Shown piece after piece: positions 9,848-19,348 of a stretch of 64,000 bases of DNA. The translations under genes and the position numbers were made by a program. Origin of the DNA: Microbispora hainanensis (GTDB lineage Bacteria > Actinomycetota > Actinomycetes > Streptosporangiales > Streptosporangiaceae); assembly GCF_036186745.1 (NCBI RefSeq), contig NZ_CP108086.1, positions 5,146,001-5,210,000 of the forward strand. Reading direction: 5' to 3'. The notes beneath the pieces are model-generated. The model worked only from the letters and a program-made list of their open reading frames with translations. It was not told the DNA's origin and searched no databases. How positions within the stretch are numbered: the first letter of the stretch is position 1; the number at the start of each line of letters is the position of its first letter.

Positions 9848-9866
9848 GGTGCGCAGTGGAGGGCAG
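9827..9866 (+). promoter_or_regulatory. MraZ-box array (four direct repeats, 10-bp period)
   Basis: TGG cores at 9827, 9837, 9847 and 9857, exactly 10 bp apart; two read AAGTGGA/CAGTGGA. MraZ is an AbrB-like ring protein known in several bacteria to bind direct repeats with a TGGG- or AAGTGG-like core spaced 10 bp. The array covers the promoter spacer, the -10 and the start site, so MraZ probably represses its own operon. Confidence 0.75.
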
Positions 9867-9911
9867 GGGCTATAGCGCTGAGCGCTCCACAAGGCACAGG
9901 AGGTGGGTCCG

Positions 9912-10343
9912 GTGTTCCTTGGCACCCACCACCCGCGCCTCGACGACAAAGGACGGCTGTTCCTGCCGGCGAAGTATCGCGAGGAGCTGGCGGAGGGTCT
10001 GGTGATCACCAAAGGCCAGGAGCGCTGCCTCTACGTCTTCCCCGTAGAGGAGTTCCAGCGCATCACCGAGGCCCTGCGTACCGCTCCGGTGACGGCGAAG
10101 GCGGTCCGCGACTACAGCCGTGTCTTCTTCGCCAGCGCGTCCGACGAGGTGCCGGACAAGCAGGGACGCATCACGATTCCCCAGACGCTGCGGCGTTACG
10201 CCGGTCTGGAACGTGACTGCGTCGTGATCGGCGCCAACACGCGACTGGAGATCTGGGACGCCCAGGCATGGGACACCTACCTGGAGGCCCAGGAACAGGC
10301 ATTCTCCGATCTGTCGGAGGAGGTGCTGCCCGGGATTCTGTAG
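9912..10343 (+). CDS. mraZ: Transcriptional regulator MraZ
   Basis: 143 residues. Two SpoVT/AbrB-like repeats: [23 protein letters not shown] (first, with the conserved DxKGR) and [21 protein letters not shown] (second). DNA-binding regulator and first gene of the dcw cluster. There are two in-frame GTG codons, 9903 and 9912; AGGAGGT (9898-9904) overlaps the first, so 9912 is the start and restores the canonical VFLGTH N-terminus. Likely represses its own promoter through the four TGG boxes upstream. A 241-bp gap follows before rsmH. Confidence 0.96.
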   Translation: MFLGTHHPRLDDKGRLFLPAKYREELAEGLVITKGQERCLYVFPVEEFQRITEALRTAPVTAKAVRDYSRVFFASASDEVPDKQGRITIPQTLRRYAGLERDCVVIGANTRLEIWDAQAWDTYLEAQEQAFSDLSEEVLPGIL

Positions 10344-10584
10344 ATCGGTCCTTTCTTTTGATCAATTGACCCGTCGGTGACGTTCGGCGAGGTCTCCACC
10401 CGCTCCCATGTGGCAGCTGATGCACCTTCCCCGGTGTCAGACGCCACGGCCGGCGACGCGGATGGGGACCTGGCCGGACGGGTCGGTTCTCCGGGAACCG
10501 GCATGGGTGGGGGTCCGTTGGGTAGTCACCGGCGGCACAGCCGCGAATCCGCGAGTACTGCGGCGTAAATGGGGGTTGGAAGCG
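10344..10584 (+). other. Long mraZ-rsmH intergenic leader, candidate structured RNA
   Basis: 241 bp without a gene inside an otherwise tightly packed cluster. A short hairpin is visible (GGTTC-TCCGG-GAACC, about 10484-10498), and other GC-rich complements exist. An actinobacterial cis RNA called the mraW motif is known from this position, but I cannot confirm a match by eye. A frame is open through part of it, continuous with rsmH, so a longer RsmH N-terminus from GTG 10507 cannot be fully excluded. Confidence 0.3.
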
Positions 10585-11550
10585 TTGTCGCAAGAGCCCG
10601 GTCACCCGGGTGGTCACGTTCCGGTCATGCTCGATCGCGTGCTGGAGTTGCTCGCTCCGGCGTTGTCCGGACCGGAGCCGGTGGCCGTGGACGCCAACCT
10701 CGGTCTCGGCGGGCACGCCGAGGCGCTTCTGGCCGCCCACCCCTCCCTCCACCTCATCGGCATCGACCGCGACCCCACCGCCATCGAGCGTTCCACCGCC
10801 CGGCTCGCGCCGTACGCGGACCGGATCACTCTGGTGCGCGCCGTCTCCGACGAACTGGCCGACGTGCTCCGTGACGCCGGACGGCCCCGTGTGGACGCCG
10901 CGCTGTTCGACCTCGGCGTGTCATCCCCTCAGCTCGACGAGGCCGAGCGCGGTTTCGCCTATTCCTATGACGCCCCCCTCGACATGCGGATGGACCGCGA
11001 GCAGGAGCTCACCGCCGAGCGTGTGGTGAACACCTACTCCGCCGCGGACCTCACACGCATCCTGCGCGACTACGGCGAGGAGCGCTTCGCGGCACGCGTC
11101 GCGAGCCTCATCGTCAAAGAGCGCGCCAAGGACCCCATCACCAGCACGAAACGGCTTGCCGACCTGGTCCGCGCGGCGATACCCGCCGCCACGAGGCGGA
11201 CCGGGGGCAACCCGGCGAAGAGAACGTTCCAGGCGTTGCGCATCGAGGTGAACGGCGAGCTGTCGGCGCTCGAACAGGCGCTCCCCGCCGCACTGGACGC
11301 GCTGGCGCTGGGCGGGCGCGTGGTCGTGCTCGCCTACCACTCCCTTGAGGACCGGCTCACCAAGCAGGTCCTCGCGGCGCGAACCAGGGACACCAGCCCA
11401 CCCGGGCTGCCGGTCCCCCTGGAGGCTCACCAGCCCCGGTTCCGCCTTCTGACGAGGGGAGCGGAGCTCCCGGACGACGAGGAGGTGGCCCGCAACCCGC
11501 GGGCGGCCTCGGCCCGCTTGCGGGCGGCAGAGAGGATCCGCGAGGGATGA
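10585..11550 (+). CDS. rsmH: 16S rRNA (cytosine(1402)-N4)-methyltransferase
   Basis: 321 residues (formerly MraW). Methylates C1402 in the P-site region of 16S rRNA using SAM. Motifs: [15 protein letters not shown] at the N-terminus, [15 protein letters not shown] (SAM loop), [23 protein letters not shown], and the C-terminal [13 protein letters not shown]. Start chosen is TTG 10585 ([16 protein letters not shown]), because relatives begin MSQ and a GGGGG stretch lies about 9 bases upstream; GTG 10507 is the alternative. The stop overlaps the next ATG (ATGA at 11547). Confidence 0.93.
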   Translation: MSQEPGHPGGHVPVMLDRVLELLAPALSGPEPVAVDANLGLGGHAEALLAAHPSLHLIGIDRDPTAIERSTARLAPYADRITLVRAVSDELADVLRDAGRPRVDAALFDLGVSSPQLDEAERGFAYSYDAPLDMRMDREQELTAERVVNTYSAADLTRILRDYGEERFAARVASLIVKERAKDPITSTKRLADLVRAAIPAATRRTGGNPAKRTFQALRIEVNGELSALEQALPAALDALALGGRVVVLAYHSLEDRLTKQVLAARTRDTSPPGLPVPLEAHQPRFRLLTRGAELPDDEEVARNPRAASARLRAAERIREG

Positions 11551-12437
11551 GGACAGAGCAGGAGAGCAGGAGGGCGGCCGGGCGTACGGCCGCGCCGCCC
11601 CGCGTGCCCGGCCGCACGCCGGGCCGGACAGCCGCGCCGGCGGGCGAGGCCGTCGCCGCTCCGGACAAGCGCCGCGTCCGCCCCGGCGCGCCCGGCGACG
11701 ACCGCGCGCGCGAGGCCGTCCCGGCTCCCCGCGGCGGCGCGCAGAGCCGCGGTCGCGAGGCCGCCCCGGCGTCCCGGCCGGGCGCGGACGGCCGGCCCCG
11801 CCGTGAGGCGGTCCCGGCTCCCCGCAGGGCTCGTACGGACGCGCGCCCCGGTGAGGCGGCGGCGTCCGCGGGATCCGTCGCGGCCCCGAAGCGCGACGGT
11901 TCCCGGGTGCGTACGACCGCCCCCGCCACGTCCGGCACGGCGGCTTCCGGCACCGCCGCGTCCCGCTCCGCCGCATCCCGTACGGCGACCCGCCCCGCAC
12001 CGTCCCGCGAGGCCAGGAGTCTCACCGAGGTAGTGCCCGCGCCGCGGCGCGTCGGGCGCGGTGGTGCGGAAACCCGGCCGGCGGCGACCTCACGTGCCAC
12101 AATGGCGCGGCGGGCGTTCCGGCGGCCGCCGCGCGCGCCCTTCGTGCTGCTCGTCGTGGGCCTCATGTGCGGTGGCCTGGTGACCCTCCTGCTGCTGAAC
12201 GTGGTCCTCTCGAAGGACTCGTTCAGGCTGAGCGACCTGCAGTCGAGCATCGACGAGCTGCACGAGCAGGCAGCGGAGCAGGAGAACCAGCTCCGCCAGT
12301 GGACGCAGCCCAACGCGGTGAAGGAGCAGGCCGCGGCGCAGGGCCTCGAGCCCGACAAGTCCGCGCCGAAGTTCCTCGACGCGGGCGGCGGCGCGGCGGC
12401 GCGGGAGCAGGCCCAGAAGGAGGGCACGGACCGGTGA
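11547..12437 (+). CDS. ftsL: FtsL-like septum formation membrane protein with long basic tail
   Basis: 296 residues. About 195 N-terminal residues are disordered and rich in Arg, Ala and Pro, then one membrane helix (about 197-220, [19 protein letters not shown]) and a short coiled coil ([22 protein letters not shown]) typical of FtsL/DivIC-type bitopic division proteins. Position between rsmH and ftsI is the ftsL slot; mycobacterial counterparts are described as proline-rich FtsL-like proteins. Overlaps rsmH by ATGA and ftsI by GTGA, so the three are translationally coupled. The tail is much longer than in E. coli FtsL and lies in the cytoplasm. Confidence 0.85.
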   Translation: MRTEQESRRAAGRTAAPPRVPGRTPGRTAAPAGEAVAAPDKRRVRPGAPGDDRAREAVPAPRGGAQSRGREAAPASRPGADGRPRREAVPAPRRARTDARPGEAAASAGSVAAPKRDGSRVRTTAPATSGTAASGTAASRSAASRTATRPAPSREARSLTEVVPAPRRVGRGGAETRPAATSRATMARRAFRRPPRAPFVLLVVGLMCGGLVTLLLLNVVLSKDSFRLSDLQSSIDELHEQAAEQENQLRQWTQPNAVKEQAAAQGLEPDKSAPKFLDAGGGAAAREQAQKEGTDR

Positions 12438-15190
12438 GAGACAGCGGCCGGAACCCGGGTCCCGGCCGCGGGGGTCCCAGCGGGCGAGGCGGTGGCCAGG
12501 GCCCGGGCGGTGACAGGAGGAGCCCGGGCTCCCCGGGGCGGCCGCCCCGCCAGGACGGGCCGCCGAGGCTCGGTCGTCCCGCCGACCCCGGACGCGACGA
12601 CGCGACGGGCGGCTCGCCCCGGCGCGGCCGCACCGGCGGCGCTCCGGAAGGCGGAGGCAGGCAGGGCGGCGGCCGGGCGGACGGCGCGCGCGACGACATC
12701 AGGAACGGCCGCGGCGGCGAGTCGGCCGGGCGGCGACCCGCCCGGCCGCATACCGGCATGCCGGGGCACGGCGCGTCGGGGCCCAGTACGTCGGGGCCCA
12801 GTACGTCAGGACACGGCGCGTCGGGGCCCAGTACGTCAGGACACGGCGCGTCGGGTCACGGTACGTCGGGTCACGGGACGTCGGGTCACGGTGCGCGGGG
12901 AGGCGCGTCCGGCGCCTCCGGCCGTCCACGTGCGGCGAACGGCGGCGATCCGCGTCCCGGCGCCACAGGAAAGCAGGGCACCGCAGGAAAATCCGGCACG
13001 GGAAAGCAGGGCGCCGCGGGAAAGCCCGGCGTCACGGGAAGGCCCGGTGTCCCAGGCAAGGCCGGGGCCACCGGAAAACCCGGCGCTTCAGGAAAACCCG
13101 ATGCCCCGGGAAAGTCCACCGGCAGGTCCGGCGCTCCCGGCAGGCCCGGTGCCCCGGGGACGTCGGGGACATCGAGAACGACCGGAGACGGCGCGTCGTC
13201 GAAGGCGGGCGCCCCGGGCAGGACCGGCGCGCCGCGCCCGTCCGTACCACGTCCGTCCGCGGCGAGCCCGTCCGCGGCGAGCCCGTCCGCGCCGCGACCG
13301 TCCACTGCACGGCCGTCCGCATCACGGGCGTCCGGACCCGGCGCGTCCGGTGGGACGGGTGGCACCGGCGGCGGGCGTCCCCGAACCGGAGGCGCGCCGC
13401 CGCGCCCGCCGGGTCCCCAGCGTCCCTCGGGCCCGCCCGGCCCGCCGCGTCCGCCCGCCGTGCTCCGGCTGGGCAACCCCGCCCGGCGGCTGCGGGCGGC
13501 GCTGGTCGTGATGGCGATCGTGCTGTCGCTGTTCGCCGGCCGGCTGGTCCAGCTCCAGGGGTTCGACTCCAAGGTGCTCCAGGCGAGGGCAGCCGAGCAG
13601 CGCGTACGCCCCGAGACGCTGCCGGCCAAGCGCGGCTCGATCACCGACGCCAACGGCCACGACCTCGCCGTGACGGTCGAGGCCAGGGAGATCTACGTCG
13701 ACCCAGCGGACGTCGACCCGGCCAAGCGCGACCTGGTCGCCACCACGCTGGCCCGGGAGCTGAACAAGCCCAAGGAGGAGATCGCCGCCGCGCTGGCCAA
13801 GACCACCCAGCGGTACATCCCGCTCGCCCGCGACGTCGAGCCGCCTCGGGCCAAGCGCATCATGGGCTTCGAGCTCAAGGGCGTGGGCATGAAGGAGACC
13901 TACCGCCGTCTCTATCCCGGAGGCTCGCTCGCGGGCGGCCTGCTCGGGTTCGTCGGCGTCGACGGCAGAGGCCTGGAGGGCCTGGAGAGCGCGTACGACG
14001 CCATCCTGGCGGGCAAGGACGGCAAGCAGAGCGTCGAGCTCGGCGCGAACCGGCAGCGCATCCCGATGACGCGCAGCCAGCGCGAGGCGCCGGTGCCCGG
14101 CCGCGACGTGCGCCTCACCATCGACAGGGACCTCCAGTGGGCGGCGGAGCAGGCGCTCGACCGGCAGGTGCGCGAGAGCCGGGCGCGCAGCGGCAGCGTG
14201 ATCGTCATGGACGTGCGGACCGGGCAGATCCTCGCCATGGCGAACGCGCCCCAGGCCGACCTCAACAACTGGCAGTCGGCCCCGGCCGAGGACCGCGCCA
14301 ACCGGGCCGTGTCGGAGATCTTCGAGCCGGGCAGCACCAACAAGGTGATCACGGCCGCGGCGGCGATGGAGGCGGGTGTGGTCACTCCGGAGACCGTCTT
14401 CCGCGTGCCCGACCACATCCAGTGCGCCGACCAGCAGCTCAGGGACGCCCATCCGCACAAGCCCGAGCCTCTGACGTTCACCGGGATCCTCGCCGAGTCC
14501 AGCAACGTCGGCACGATCATGGTATCGGAGAAGATCACCAGTCAGCGGCTGTACGACATGTTCCGGTCCTTCGGGTTCGGCGCGCGCAGCGGGTCGGGGG
14601 TCCCCGGCGAGCAGGCCGGCCTGCTGCCGCAGTGGGAGACGTGGTCGGGCAGCCAGCGCTGTACGATCGCCTACGGCCAGGGCATTTCGGTCACCGCGCT
14701 GCAGATGGCCAGCGTCTACCAGACGATCGCCAATGGCGGAGTGCGGTTGACCCCCTCGATCGTGGCGGGCACCACCGACGAGCACGGCGCGTTCGTCCCC
14801 AGCCCCCCGGCCAAGGGCACCCGGGTGATCAGCGAGGCCAACGCCAAGAAGATCGCGCTGATGCTGGAGGCCGTTGTGGGCAACGAGGGCACGGGAGAGG
14901 AGGCCTCGATCGAGGGCTACCGTGTCGCGGGCAAGACCGGCACCGCCATGCGCTACGACGAGAAGTGCGCGGGATACTGCGGGTACACCGCCACGTTCGT
15001 CGGCTTCACCCCGGCGGACCAGCCCAGGCTGGTCGCCCTGGCGGTGATCCAGGACCCGAAGAAGGACCACTACGGCGGCTCCGTCGCCGCCCCGGTGTTC
15101 AAGGACGTCATGACTTTCGCGTTGAAGAGCAGGAAGATCCCGCCGACCGGCACGAAGGCGCCCGCGATGGTCCTTCGCCCGTCGGAGTGA
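12434..15190 (+). CDS. ftsI: Class B penicillin-binding protein 3 (septal transpeptidase FtsI)
   Basis: 918 residues. Cross-links septal peptidoglycan. Residues 1-345 form a low-complexity cytoplasmic tail: a 15-bp repeat giving [10 protein letters not shown] pentapeptides (about 111-156), a collagen-like Gly-X-Y run (about 176-235) and an Ala-Ser-Pro repeat (about 269-299). One membrane helix (about 350-372) is followed by the PBP dimerisation domain ([16 protein letters not shown]) and the transpeptidase with Ser634-T-N-Lys637 (EPGSTNK), Ser689-Ser-Asn691 (ESSNVG) and Lys834-Thr-Gly (AGKTGTAM). No PASTA domains. GTG 12434 overlaps the ftsL-like stop. The catalytic part is standard; the tail is unusually long. 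Confidence 0.96.
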   Translation: MRDSGRNPGPGRGGPSGRGGGQGPGGDRRSPGSPGRPPRQDGPPRLGRPADPGRDDATGGSPRRGRTGGAPEGGGRQGGGRADGARDDIRNGRGGESAGRRPARPHTGMPGHGASGPSTSGPSTSGHGASGPSTSGHGASGHGTSGHGTSGHGARGGASGASGRPRAANGGDPRPGATGKQGTAGKSGTGKQGAAGKPGVTGRPGVPGKAGATGKPGASGKPDAPGKSTGRSGAPGRPGAPGTSGTSRTTGDGASSKAGAPGRTGAPRPSVPRPSAASPSAASPSAPRPSTARPSASRASGPGASGGTGGTGGGRPRTGGAPPRPPGPQRPSGPPGPPRPPAVLRLGNPARRLRAALVVMAIVLSLFAGRLVQLQGFDSKVLQARAAEQRVRPETLPAKRGSITDANGHDLAVTVEAREIYVDPADVDPAKRDLVATTLARELNKPKEEIAAALAKTTQRYIPLARDVEPPRAKRIMGFELKGVGMKETYRRLYPGGSLAGGLLGFVGVDGRGLEGLESAYDAILAGKDGKQSVELGANRQRIPMTRSQREAPVPGRDVRLTIDRDLQWAAEQALDRQVRESRARSGSVIVMDVRTGQILAMANAPQADLNNWQSAPAEDRANRAVSEIFEPGSTNKVITAAAAMEAGVVTPETVFRVPDHIQCADQQLRDAHPHKPEPLTFTGILAESSNVGTIMVSEKITSQRLYDMFRSFGFGARSGSGVPGEQAGLLPQWETWSGSQRCTIAYGQGISVTALQMASVYQTIANGGVRLTPSIVAGTTDEHGAFVPSPPAKGTRVISEANAKKIALMLEAVVGNEGTGEEASIEGYRVAGKTGTAMRYDEKCAGYCGYTATFVGFTPADQPRLVALAVIQDPKKDHYGGSVAAPVFKDVMTFALKSRKIPPTGTKAPAMVLRPSE
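12767..12901 (+). repeat. 15-bp tandem repeat in ftsI tail
   Basis: Nine 15-bp units in register inside ftsI, alternating CACGGCGCGTCGGGG- and CCCAGTACGTCGGGG-type, each encoding a pentapeptide with TSG or ASG. Confidence 0.85.
12961..13160 (+). repeat. Collagen-like Gly-X-Y coding repeat in ftsI tail
   Basis: About 20 Gly-X-Y triplets ([30 protein letters not shown]) with short 9-18-bp quasi-repeats in the DNA. Lies in the predicted cytoplasmic part of FtsI. Confidence 0.8.
13240..13329 (+). repeat. Second 15-bp tandem repeat in ftsI tail
   Basis: Six 15-bp units of GTCCGCGGCGAGCCC type encoding Arg-Pro-Ser-Ala/Ser-Pro-Ser-Ala pentapeptides, in frame with ftsI. Confidence 0.8.
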
Positions 15191-15197
15191 CGGGCAC

Positions 15198-16844
15198 GTG
15201 ACCGGAGCCGACGTGGCCGGGAGGGGCGACGGAGGGGGGTACGCTCTCGCCGTGCGTTCCCCGTCGTCCATGCGTCCCGAGGCCGTCCAGGCCCGTCCGC
15301 TGTCCGCCCTGGCGTCCCTGCTCGGCGCGACGTCGTCGGCCGTCCCGTCCCCCGGAGCGCGGGCGGTGCGCGGCACGGTCACCGGCATCACCCTCGACTC
15401 GCGCCGGGTGCGGCGCGGCGACCTGTACGTGGCCGCGCCCGGCAAGGCCCGGCACGGCGCGGAGTTCGCCGCCGACGCCCTGGCGTCGGGCGCGACGGCG
15501 ATCCTGACCGATGAGGAGGGCCGTGACAGGGCCGTCGCCACCGGGCTGCCGGTGCTCGTCGTGCCCGACCCGCGCGCGGTGCTCGGACAGGTCGCCGCCT
15601 GGGTGTACGGCAAGCCTGCCGAGGGCATCGCGCTCATCGGCGTCACGGGCACCAGCGGCAAGTCCACCTCGACGTTCCTGCTGGAGGCGGGACTGCGGGC
15701 GGCGGGCCACCGCACCGGCCTGGTCGGCGGCGTGGAGATCCGCGCGGGCGACGTGCGGTTCATCCCCGAGCTCACCACCCCGGAGGCGACCGACCTGCAG
15801 GGGCTGTTCGCGCTGATGCGCGAGCGGGGCGTGAGCGCGGCGGCCATGGAGGTCTCCAGCCATGCCCTTGCCCTCGGCCGGGTGGACGGCCTGCGCTACG
15901 ACGTGTCGATCTTCACGAACCTCTCGCAGGACCACCTGGACTTCCACCGCGACCTGGACGACTACTTCGCGGCCAAGGCGCGGCTGTTCACCCCCGAGTT
16001 CAGCCGGGCGGGCGTGGTGAACATCGACGACGCCCACGGGCGTGAGCTGGCCGCGACAGCCAAGATCCCCATCACCACGTTCTCCGCCACCGGGGCGCCG
16101 GAGGCCGACTGGCGCGCCGAGGACGTGCGCCTCGGCTCCGCGGGCAGCGCGTTCCGCCTCGTCGGTCCCGGCGGGGTCGAGGCCGAGGTGTCGGTGGCCC
16201 TGCCCGGCCCGTTCAACGTGGCCAACACGCTCGGCGCGCTGGTCGCGCTGGTGGAGGCCGGGGTCCCGCTGCAGGCCGCGGTGACCGGCGTCGGCGAGTT
16301 CGCCGGCGTGCCGGGCCGCATGGAGCGGGTGCCGGGCGCGGACGACGTCCAGGTGATCGTCGACTACGCGCACAAGCCGGGCGCGGTCGAGTCGGTCCTG
16401 CGCTCGCTGCGCGCCGTGCTGGACGACGGGCCGGGCGGCCGCCTGGTGATCGTGCTCGGCTGCGGCGGCGACCGCGACCGCGGCAAGCGCCCGATCATGG
16501 GCGAGGCCGCCGTCCGTCTCGCCGACCTGGCCGTGTTCACCAGCGACAATCCTCGTACGGAGGACCCGCTCGCGATCCTCGCCGCGATGCTGGAGGGCGC
16601 GCTGCGGGTACCCATCAAGGAGCGGGCCCACGTGATTGTGGAGCCGGACCGGGCGGCCGCCATCCGTCTGGCGGTCGGCGGTGCGGTGCCCGGAGATGTG
16701 GTAGTTGTGGCCGGCAAAGGACACGAGCAGGGGCAGTATGTCGGGGGCGAGGTCATTCCCTTCGACGACCGTGAGGTGGCCGCCGCGGCCATCGCGGAGC
16801 GAAGCCGGGCACGGCGGGCGGTGCGGGAGGCCGCCGATGCGTGA
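15198..16844 (+). CDS. murE: UDP-MurNAc-L-Ala-D-Glu:diaminopimelate ligase
   Basis: 548 residues. Adds diaminopimelate to the peptidoglycan precursor in the cytoplasm. ATP-binding loop GVTGTSGKSTST, central HALALGRVDGLRYDVSIFTNLSQDHLDFH, C-terminal VDYAHKPGAVE, and the specificity motif DNPR (FTSDNPRTEDP) that marks meso-DAP-using MurE. Start is GTG 15198 with GGAG ten bases upstream; GTG 15252, with GGAGG at 15231-15235, is an equally usable start and would remove 18 poorly conserved residues. Eight bases separate the gene from ftsI. Confidence 0.95.
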   Translation: MTGADVAGRGDGGGYALAVRSPSSMRPEAVQARPLSALASLLGATSSAVPSPGARAVRGTVTGITLDSRRVRRGDLYVAAPGKARHGAEFAADALASGATAILTDEEGRDRAVATGLPVLVVPDPRAVLGQVAAWVYGKPAEGIALIGVTGTSGKSTSTFLLEAGLRAAGHRTGLVGGVEIRAGDVRFIPELTTPEATDLQGLFALMRERGVSAAAMEVSSHALALGRVDGLRYDVSIFTNLSQDHLDFHRDLDDYFAAKARLFTPEFSRAGVVNIDDAHGRELAATAKIPITTFSATGAPEADWRAEDVRLGSAGSAFRLVGPGGVEAEVSVALPGPFNVANTLGALVALVEAGVPLQAAVTGVGEFAGVPGRMERVPGADDVQVIVDYAHKPGAVESVLRSLRAVLDDGPGGRLVIVLGCGGDRDRGKRPIMGEAAVRLADLAVFTSDNPRTEDPLAILAAMLEGALRVPIKERAHVIVEPDRAAAIRLAVGGAVPGDVVVVAGKGHEQGQYVGGEVIPFDDREVAAAAIAERSRARRAVREAADA

Positions 16845-16907
16845 GCCGATGCCGGGCCGTGTCCAGGCGGCCGAGTTAGCGACGCGAAAGAGAGCAGGAA
16901 AGACACC

Positions 16908-18275
16908 ATGATCCCGTTGCCGCTGGCCCGGGTCGCCGAGATCACGTCCGGAGCACTACACGGGGTGGCCGACCCCGGGGCCGTGGTCCGGGGACCCGTC
17001 GTGATCGACTCACGGGCGGCCGGACCGGGCTCGCTGTTCGTGGCGATCAAGGGTGAACGGGCCGACGGGCACGACTTCGCCCGGCAGGCCCACGACGCCG
17101 GCGCCGTCGCCGTCCTCGCCACCCGGCCCGTCGACGCGCCTGCCGTGATCGTGAGCGACCCGCTCGCGGCCCTGGCCTCGCTCGCCACCGCCGTGCTGTC
17201 GGAGCTGCCCGGCACGACCGTGGCCGGCGTGACCGGCTCCGCGGGCAAGACCACGACCAAGGACCTGCTCGCCGGTCTCGCCGCCCGGCTCGGCCCCACG
17301 GTCGCCCCCGCCGGCTCGTTCAACAACGAGATCGGCCACCCGCTGACCGTCCTCAAGGCCGACGAGACCACCCGTTTCCTGGTGCTGGAGCTGAGCGCGC
17401 GCAACGTCGGCCACATCGACTACCTGGCGCGGATCGCCCCGCCCCGCATCGGCGTGGTGCTCAACGTCGGCACCGCCCACCTCGGGGTCTTCGGCGGCAA
17501 GGAGGCCATCGCACAGGCCAAGGGCGAGCTCGTCGAGGCGCTGCCCGCCGACGGGGTCGCCGTGCTCAACGCCGACGACCCGCTGGTGCGCGCGATGGCC
17601 GGCCGTACGAGCGCGCGGGTGACCTACTTCGGGCGCTCGCCGGAGGCGCACGTGCGGGCGGAGGACGAGACGCTCGACGCGACCGGCCGCGCCTCGTTCA
17701 CGCTGCGCACGCCGTCCGGCTCCGCCCCGGTCCGGCTGCGCCTGTACGGCGCGCACGCGGTGGACAACGCCCTGGCCGCGGCGGCGGCCGCGTACGAGCT
17801 GGGGCTGCCGGTGGCCGTCATCGCCGAGGAGCTGTCGGCGGCCGAGCCGCGCAGCCGCTGGCGCATGGAGGTCGGCGAGCGGCCCGACGGCGTCACCGTG
17901 ATCAACGACGCCTACAACGCCAACCCCGACTCCATGCGGGCCGCCTTCGGCAGCCTCGCGGTGATGGGGGAGGGGCGGCGGCGGTTCGCGGTGATCGCCG
18001 CGCTGCGCGAGCTCGGCGAGGACAGCGCGGCGCTCAACGAGGACCTCGGGCGGCTGGCCGCGGGCGCGGGCCTGGAGGCCGTCGTCGTTGTGGGAGAGGA
18101 CGCCGGGCCGGTGCTCCGGGGCGCGCCCGGCGCGATCCACGTCCCGGACGCCGCCGCGGCGGCGCGGGAGTTGTCCGGCCGCCTCGCGCCGGGCGACGTG
18201 GTGCTGGTGAAGGGGCCGCGTGCGGCCGGGCTCGAGCGGGTCGCCGAGGCGATCCTCGGAGGTGACGCCCGGTGA
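16908..18275 (+). CDS. murF: UDP-MurNAc-tripeptide:D-Ala-D-Ala ligase
   Basis: 455 residues. Completes the cytoplasmic pentapeptide precursor. Mur ligase features: N-terminal substrate domain ([17 protein letters not shown]), ATP loop [29 protein letters not shown], and [15 protein letters not shown] in the C-terminal domain. ATG 16908 follows an AGCAGGAAAG ribosome binding site; 63 bp after murE is the largest gap between murE and ftsQ. Its stop overlaps the mraY GTG (GTGA). Confidence 0.96.
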   Translation: MIPLPLARVAEITSGALHGVADPGAVVRGPVVIDSRAAGPGSLFVAIKGERADGHDFARQAHDAGAVAVLATRPVDAPAVIVSDPLAALASLATAVLSELPGTTVAGVTGSAGKTTTKDLLAGLAARLGPTVAPAGSFNNEIGHPLTVLKADETTRFLVLELSARNVGHIDYLARIAPPRIGVVLNVGTAHLGVFGGKEAIAQAKGELVEALPADGVAVLNADDPLVRAMAGRTSARVTYFGRSPEAHVRAEDETLDATGRASFTLRTPSGSAPVRLRLYGAHAVDNALAAAAAAYELGLPVAVIAEELSAAEPRSRWRMEVGERPDGVTVINDAYNANPDSMRAAFGSLAVMGEGRRRFAVIAALRELGEDSAALNEDLGRLAAGAGLEAVVVVGEDAGPVLRGAPGAIHVPDAAAAARELSGRLAPGDVVLVKGPRAAGLERVAEAILGGDAR

Positions 18276-19348
18276 GGAACATCCTCATCGCGGGGGCGAT
18301 CTCGCTGATGCTGTCCATGGTCGGCACGCCGCTGGCCATCCGGCTGTTCGCCCGCAGGGGCTACGGCCAGAACATCCGGGAGGAGGGCCCGTCGGGACAC
18401 TACGACAAGAAGGGCACTCCCACGATGGGCGGCACGGTGATCGTCATCGCGTCGCTGATCGGCTATTTCGTGGCCCACGGGGTGACCGTCTTCTCCGCGG
18501 TCAGCGACCCGCCGACGGCGTCGGGACTGCTGGTGCTGTTCCTGATGACGGGCCTCGGCGCGGTCGGCTTCCTCGACGACTTCATCAAGATCTACAAGCA
18601 GCGCAGCCTGGGCCTGCGCAGCGGCGCCAAGGCGGGCGGGCAGCTCGTCGTCGGCGCGATCTTCGCGGTGCTGGTGCTGCGGTTCCCCAACGCCTACGCC
18701 GTCACCCCGGCCGACACGCACGTGTCGTTCCTGCGGGACATCGGGCCGTCCATCGGGCTGATCGGCTTCATGATCTGGGTCGTGTTCTTCATCGTGGGCT
18801 TCTCGAACGCGGTGAACCTGACCGACGGCCTCGACGGCCTGGCCTCCGGCGCCACCTGCCTGGTCCTCGCGGCGTACGTGCTGATCGGCAACTGGCAGCT
18901 GCGCAACAGCTGCACGACGGTCGGCTTCGGCCCCAACTGCTACTGGGTGCGCGACCCGCTCGACCTGGCCGTGGTCGCGGCGGCGGTGCTGGGCGCCTGC
19001 CTCGGCTTCCTGTGGTGGAACGCCCCGCCCGCCAAGATCTTCATGGGTGACACCGGCTCGCTGGCCCTCGGCGGCGTGATCGCCGGCCTGGCCTTCACCA
19101 CCCGGACCCAGCTCCTGCTCGTCATCCTGGGCGGCCTTTTCGCCATCATCACGATGTCGGTGATCATCCAGGTCGGGTCCTTCAAGCTGACCCGCAGACG
19201 TGTCTTCCGGATGGCGCCGCTCCAGCATCACTTCGAGCTGTCGGGCTGGGCCGAGACGACGATCGTGGTGCGCTTCTGGCTGATCGCCGCGCTGTGCGTC
19301 GCCGCCGGTCTCGGGCTGTTCTACCTCGAATGGATGCCGAAGCAGTGA
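18272..19348 (+). CDS. mraY: Phospho-MurNAc-pentapeptide transferase (lipid I synthase)
   Basis: 358 residues, about ten membrane helices. Transfers phospho-MurNAc-pentapeptide from UDP to undecaprenyl phosphate on the inner face of the membrane. Conserved motifs: [27 protein letters not shown] (the aspartate-rich loop), [26 protein letters not shown], and the histidine loop [26 protein letters not shown] 18272 overlaps the murF stop. Confidence 0.97.
   Translation: MRNILIAGAISLMLSMVGTPLAIRLFARRGYGQNIREEGPSGHYDKKGTPTMGGTVIVIASLIGYFVAHGVTVFSAVSDPPTASGLLVLFLMTGLGAVGFLDDFIKIYKQRSLGLRSGAKAGGQLVVGAIFAVLVLRFPNAYAVTPADTHVSFLRDIGPSIGLIGFMIWVVFFIVGFSNAVNLTDGLDGLASGATCLVLAAYVLIGNWQLRNSCTTVGFGPNCYWVRDPLDLAVVAAAVLGACLGFLWWNAPPAKIFMGDTGSLALGGVIAGLAFTTRTQLLLVILGGLFAIITMSVIIQVGSFKLTRRRVFRMAPLQHHFELSGWAETTIVVRFWLIAALCVAAGLGLFYLEWMPKQ

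Larger units (their letters stand above)
9340..9911. other. Divergent control region between moxR and mraZ
   Basis: 572 bp without a convincing gene. It holds, from left to right: the moxR leader; a 10-bp periodic array (9511-9600); an 18-bp perfect GC palindrome (9734-9751); the mraZ promoter with MraZ boxes (9820-9866); and a 6-bp direct repeat AGCGCT-G-AGCGCT (9874-9886) in the mraZ leader. Several open frames cross it on both strands, but none shows a family match or a plausible start with ribosome binding site. Confidence 0.7.

Noticed and set aside
12767..12901. CRISPR-like array in ftsI
   Set aside because: In-frame coding repeat without spacers.
13322..15847. 841-codon open frame on the minus strand
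   Set aside because: Antisense shadow of ftsI and murE.
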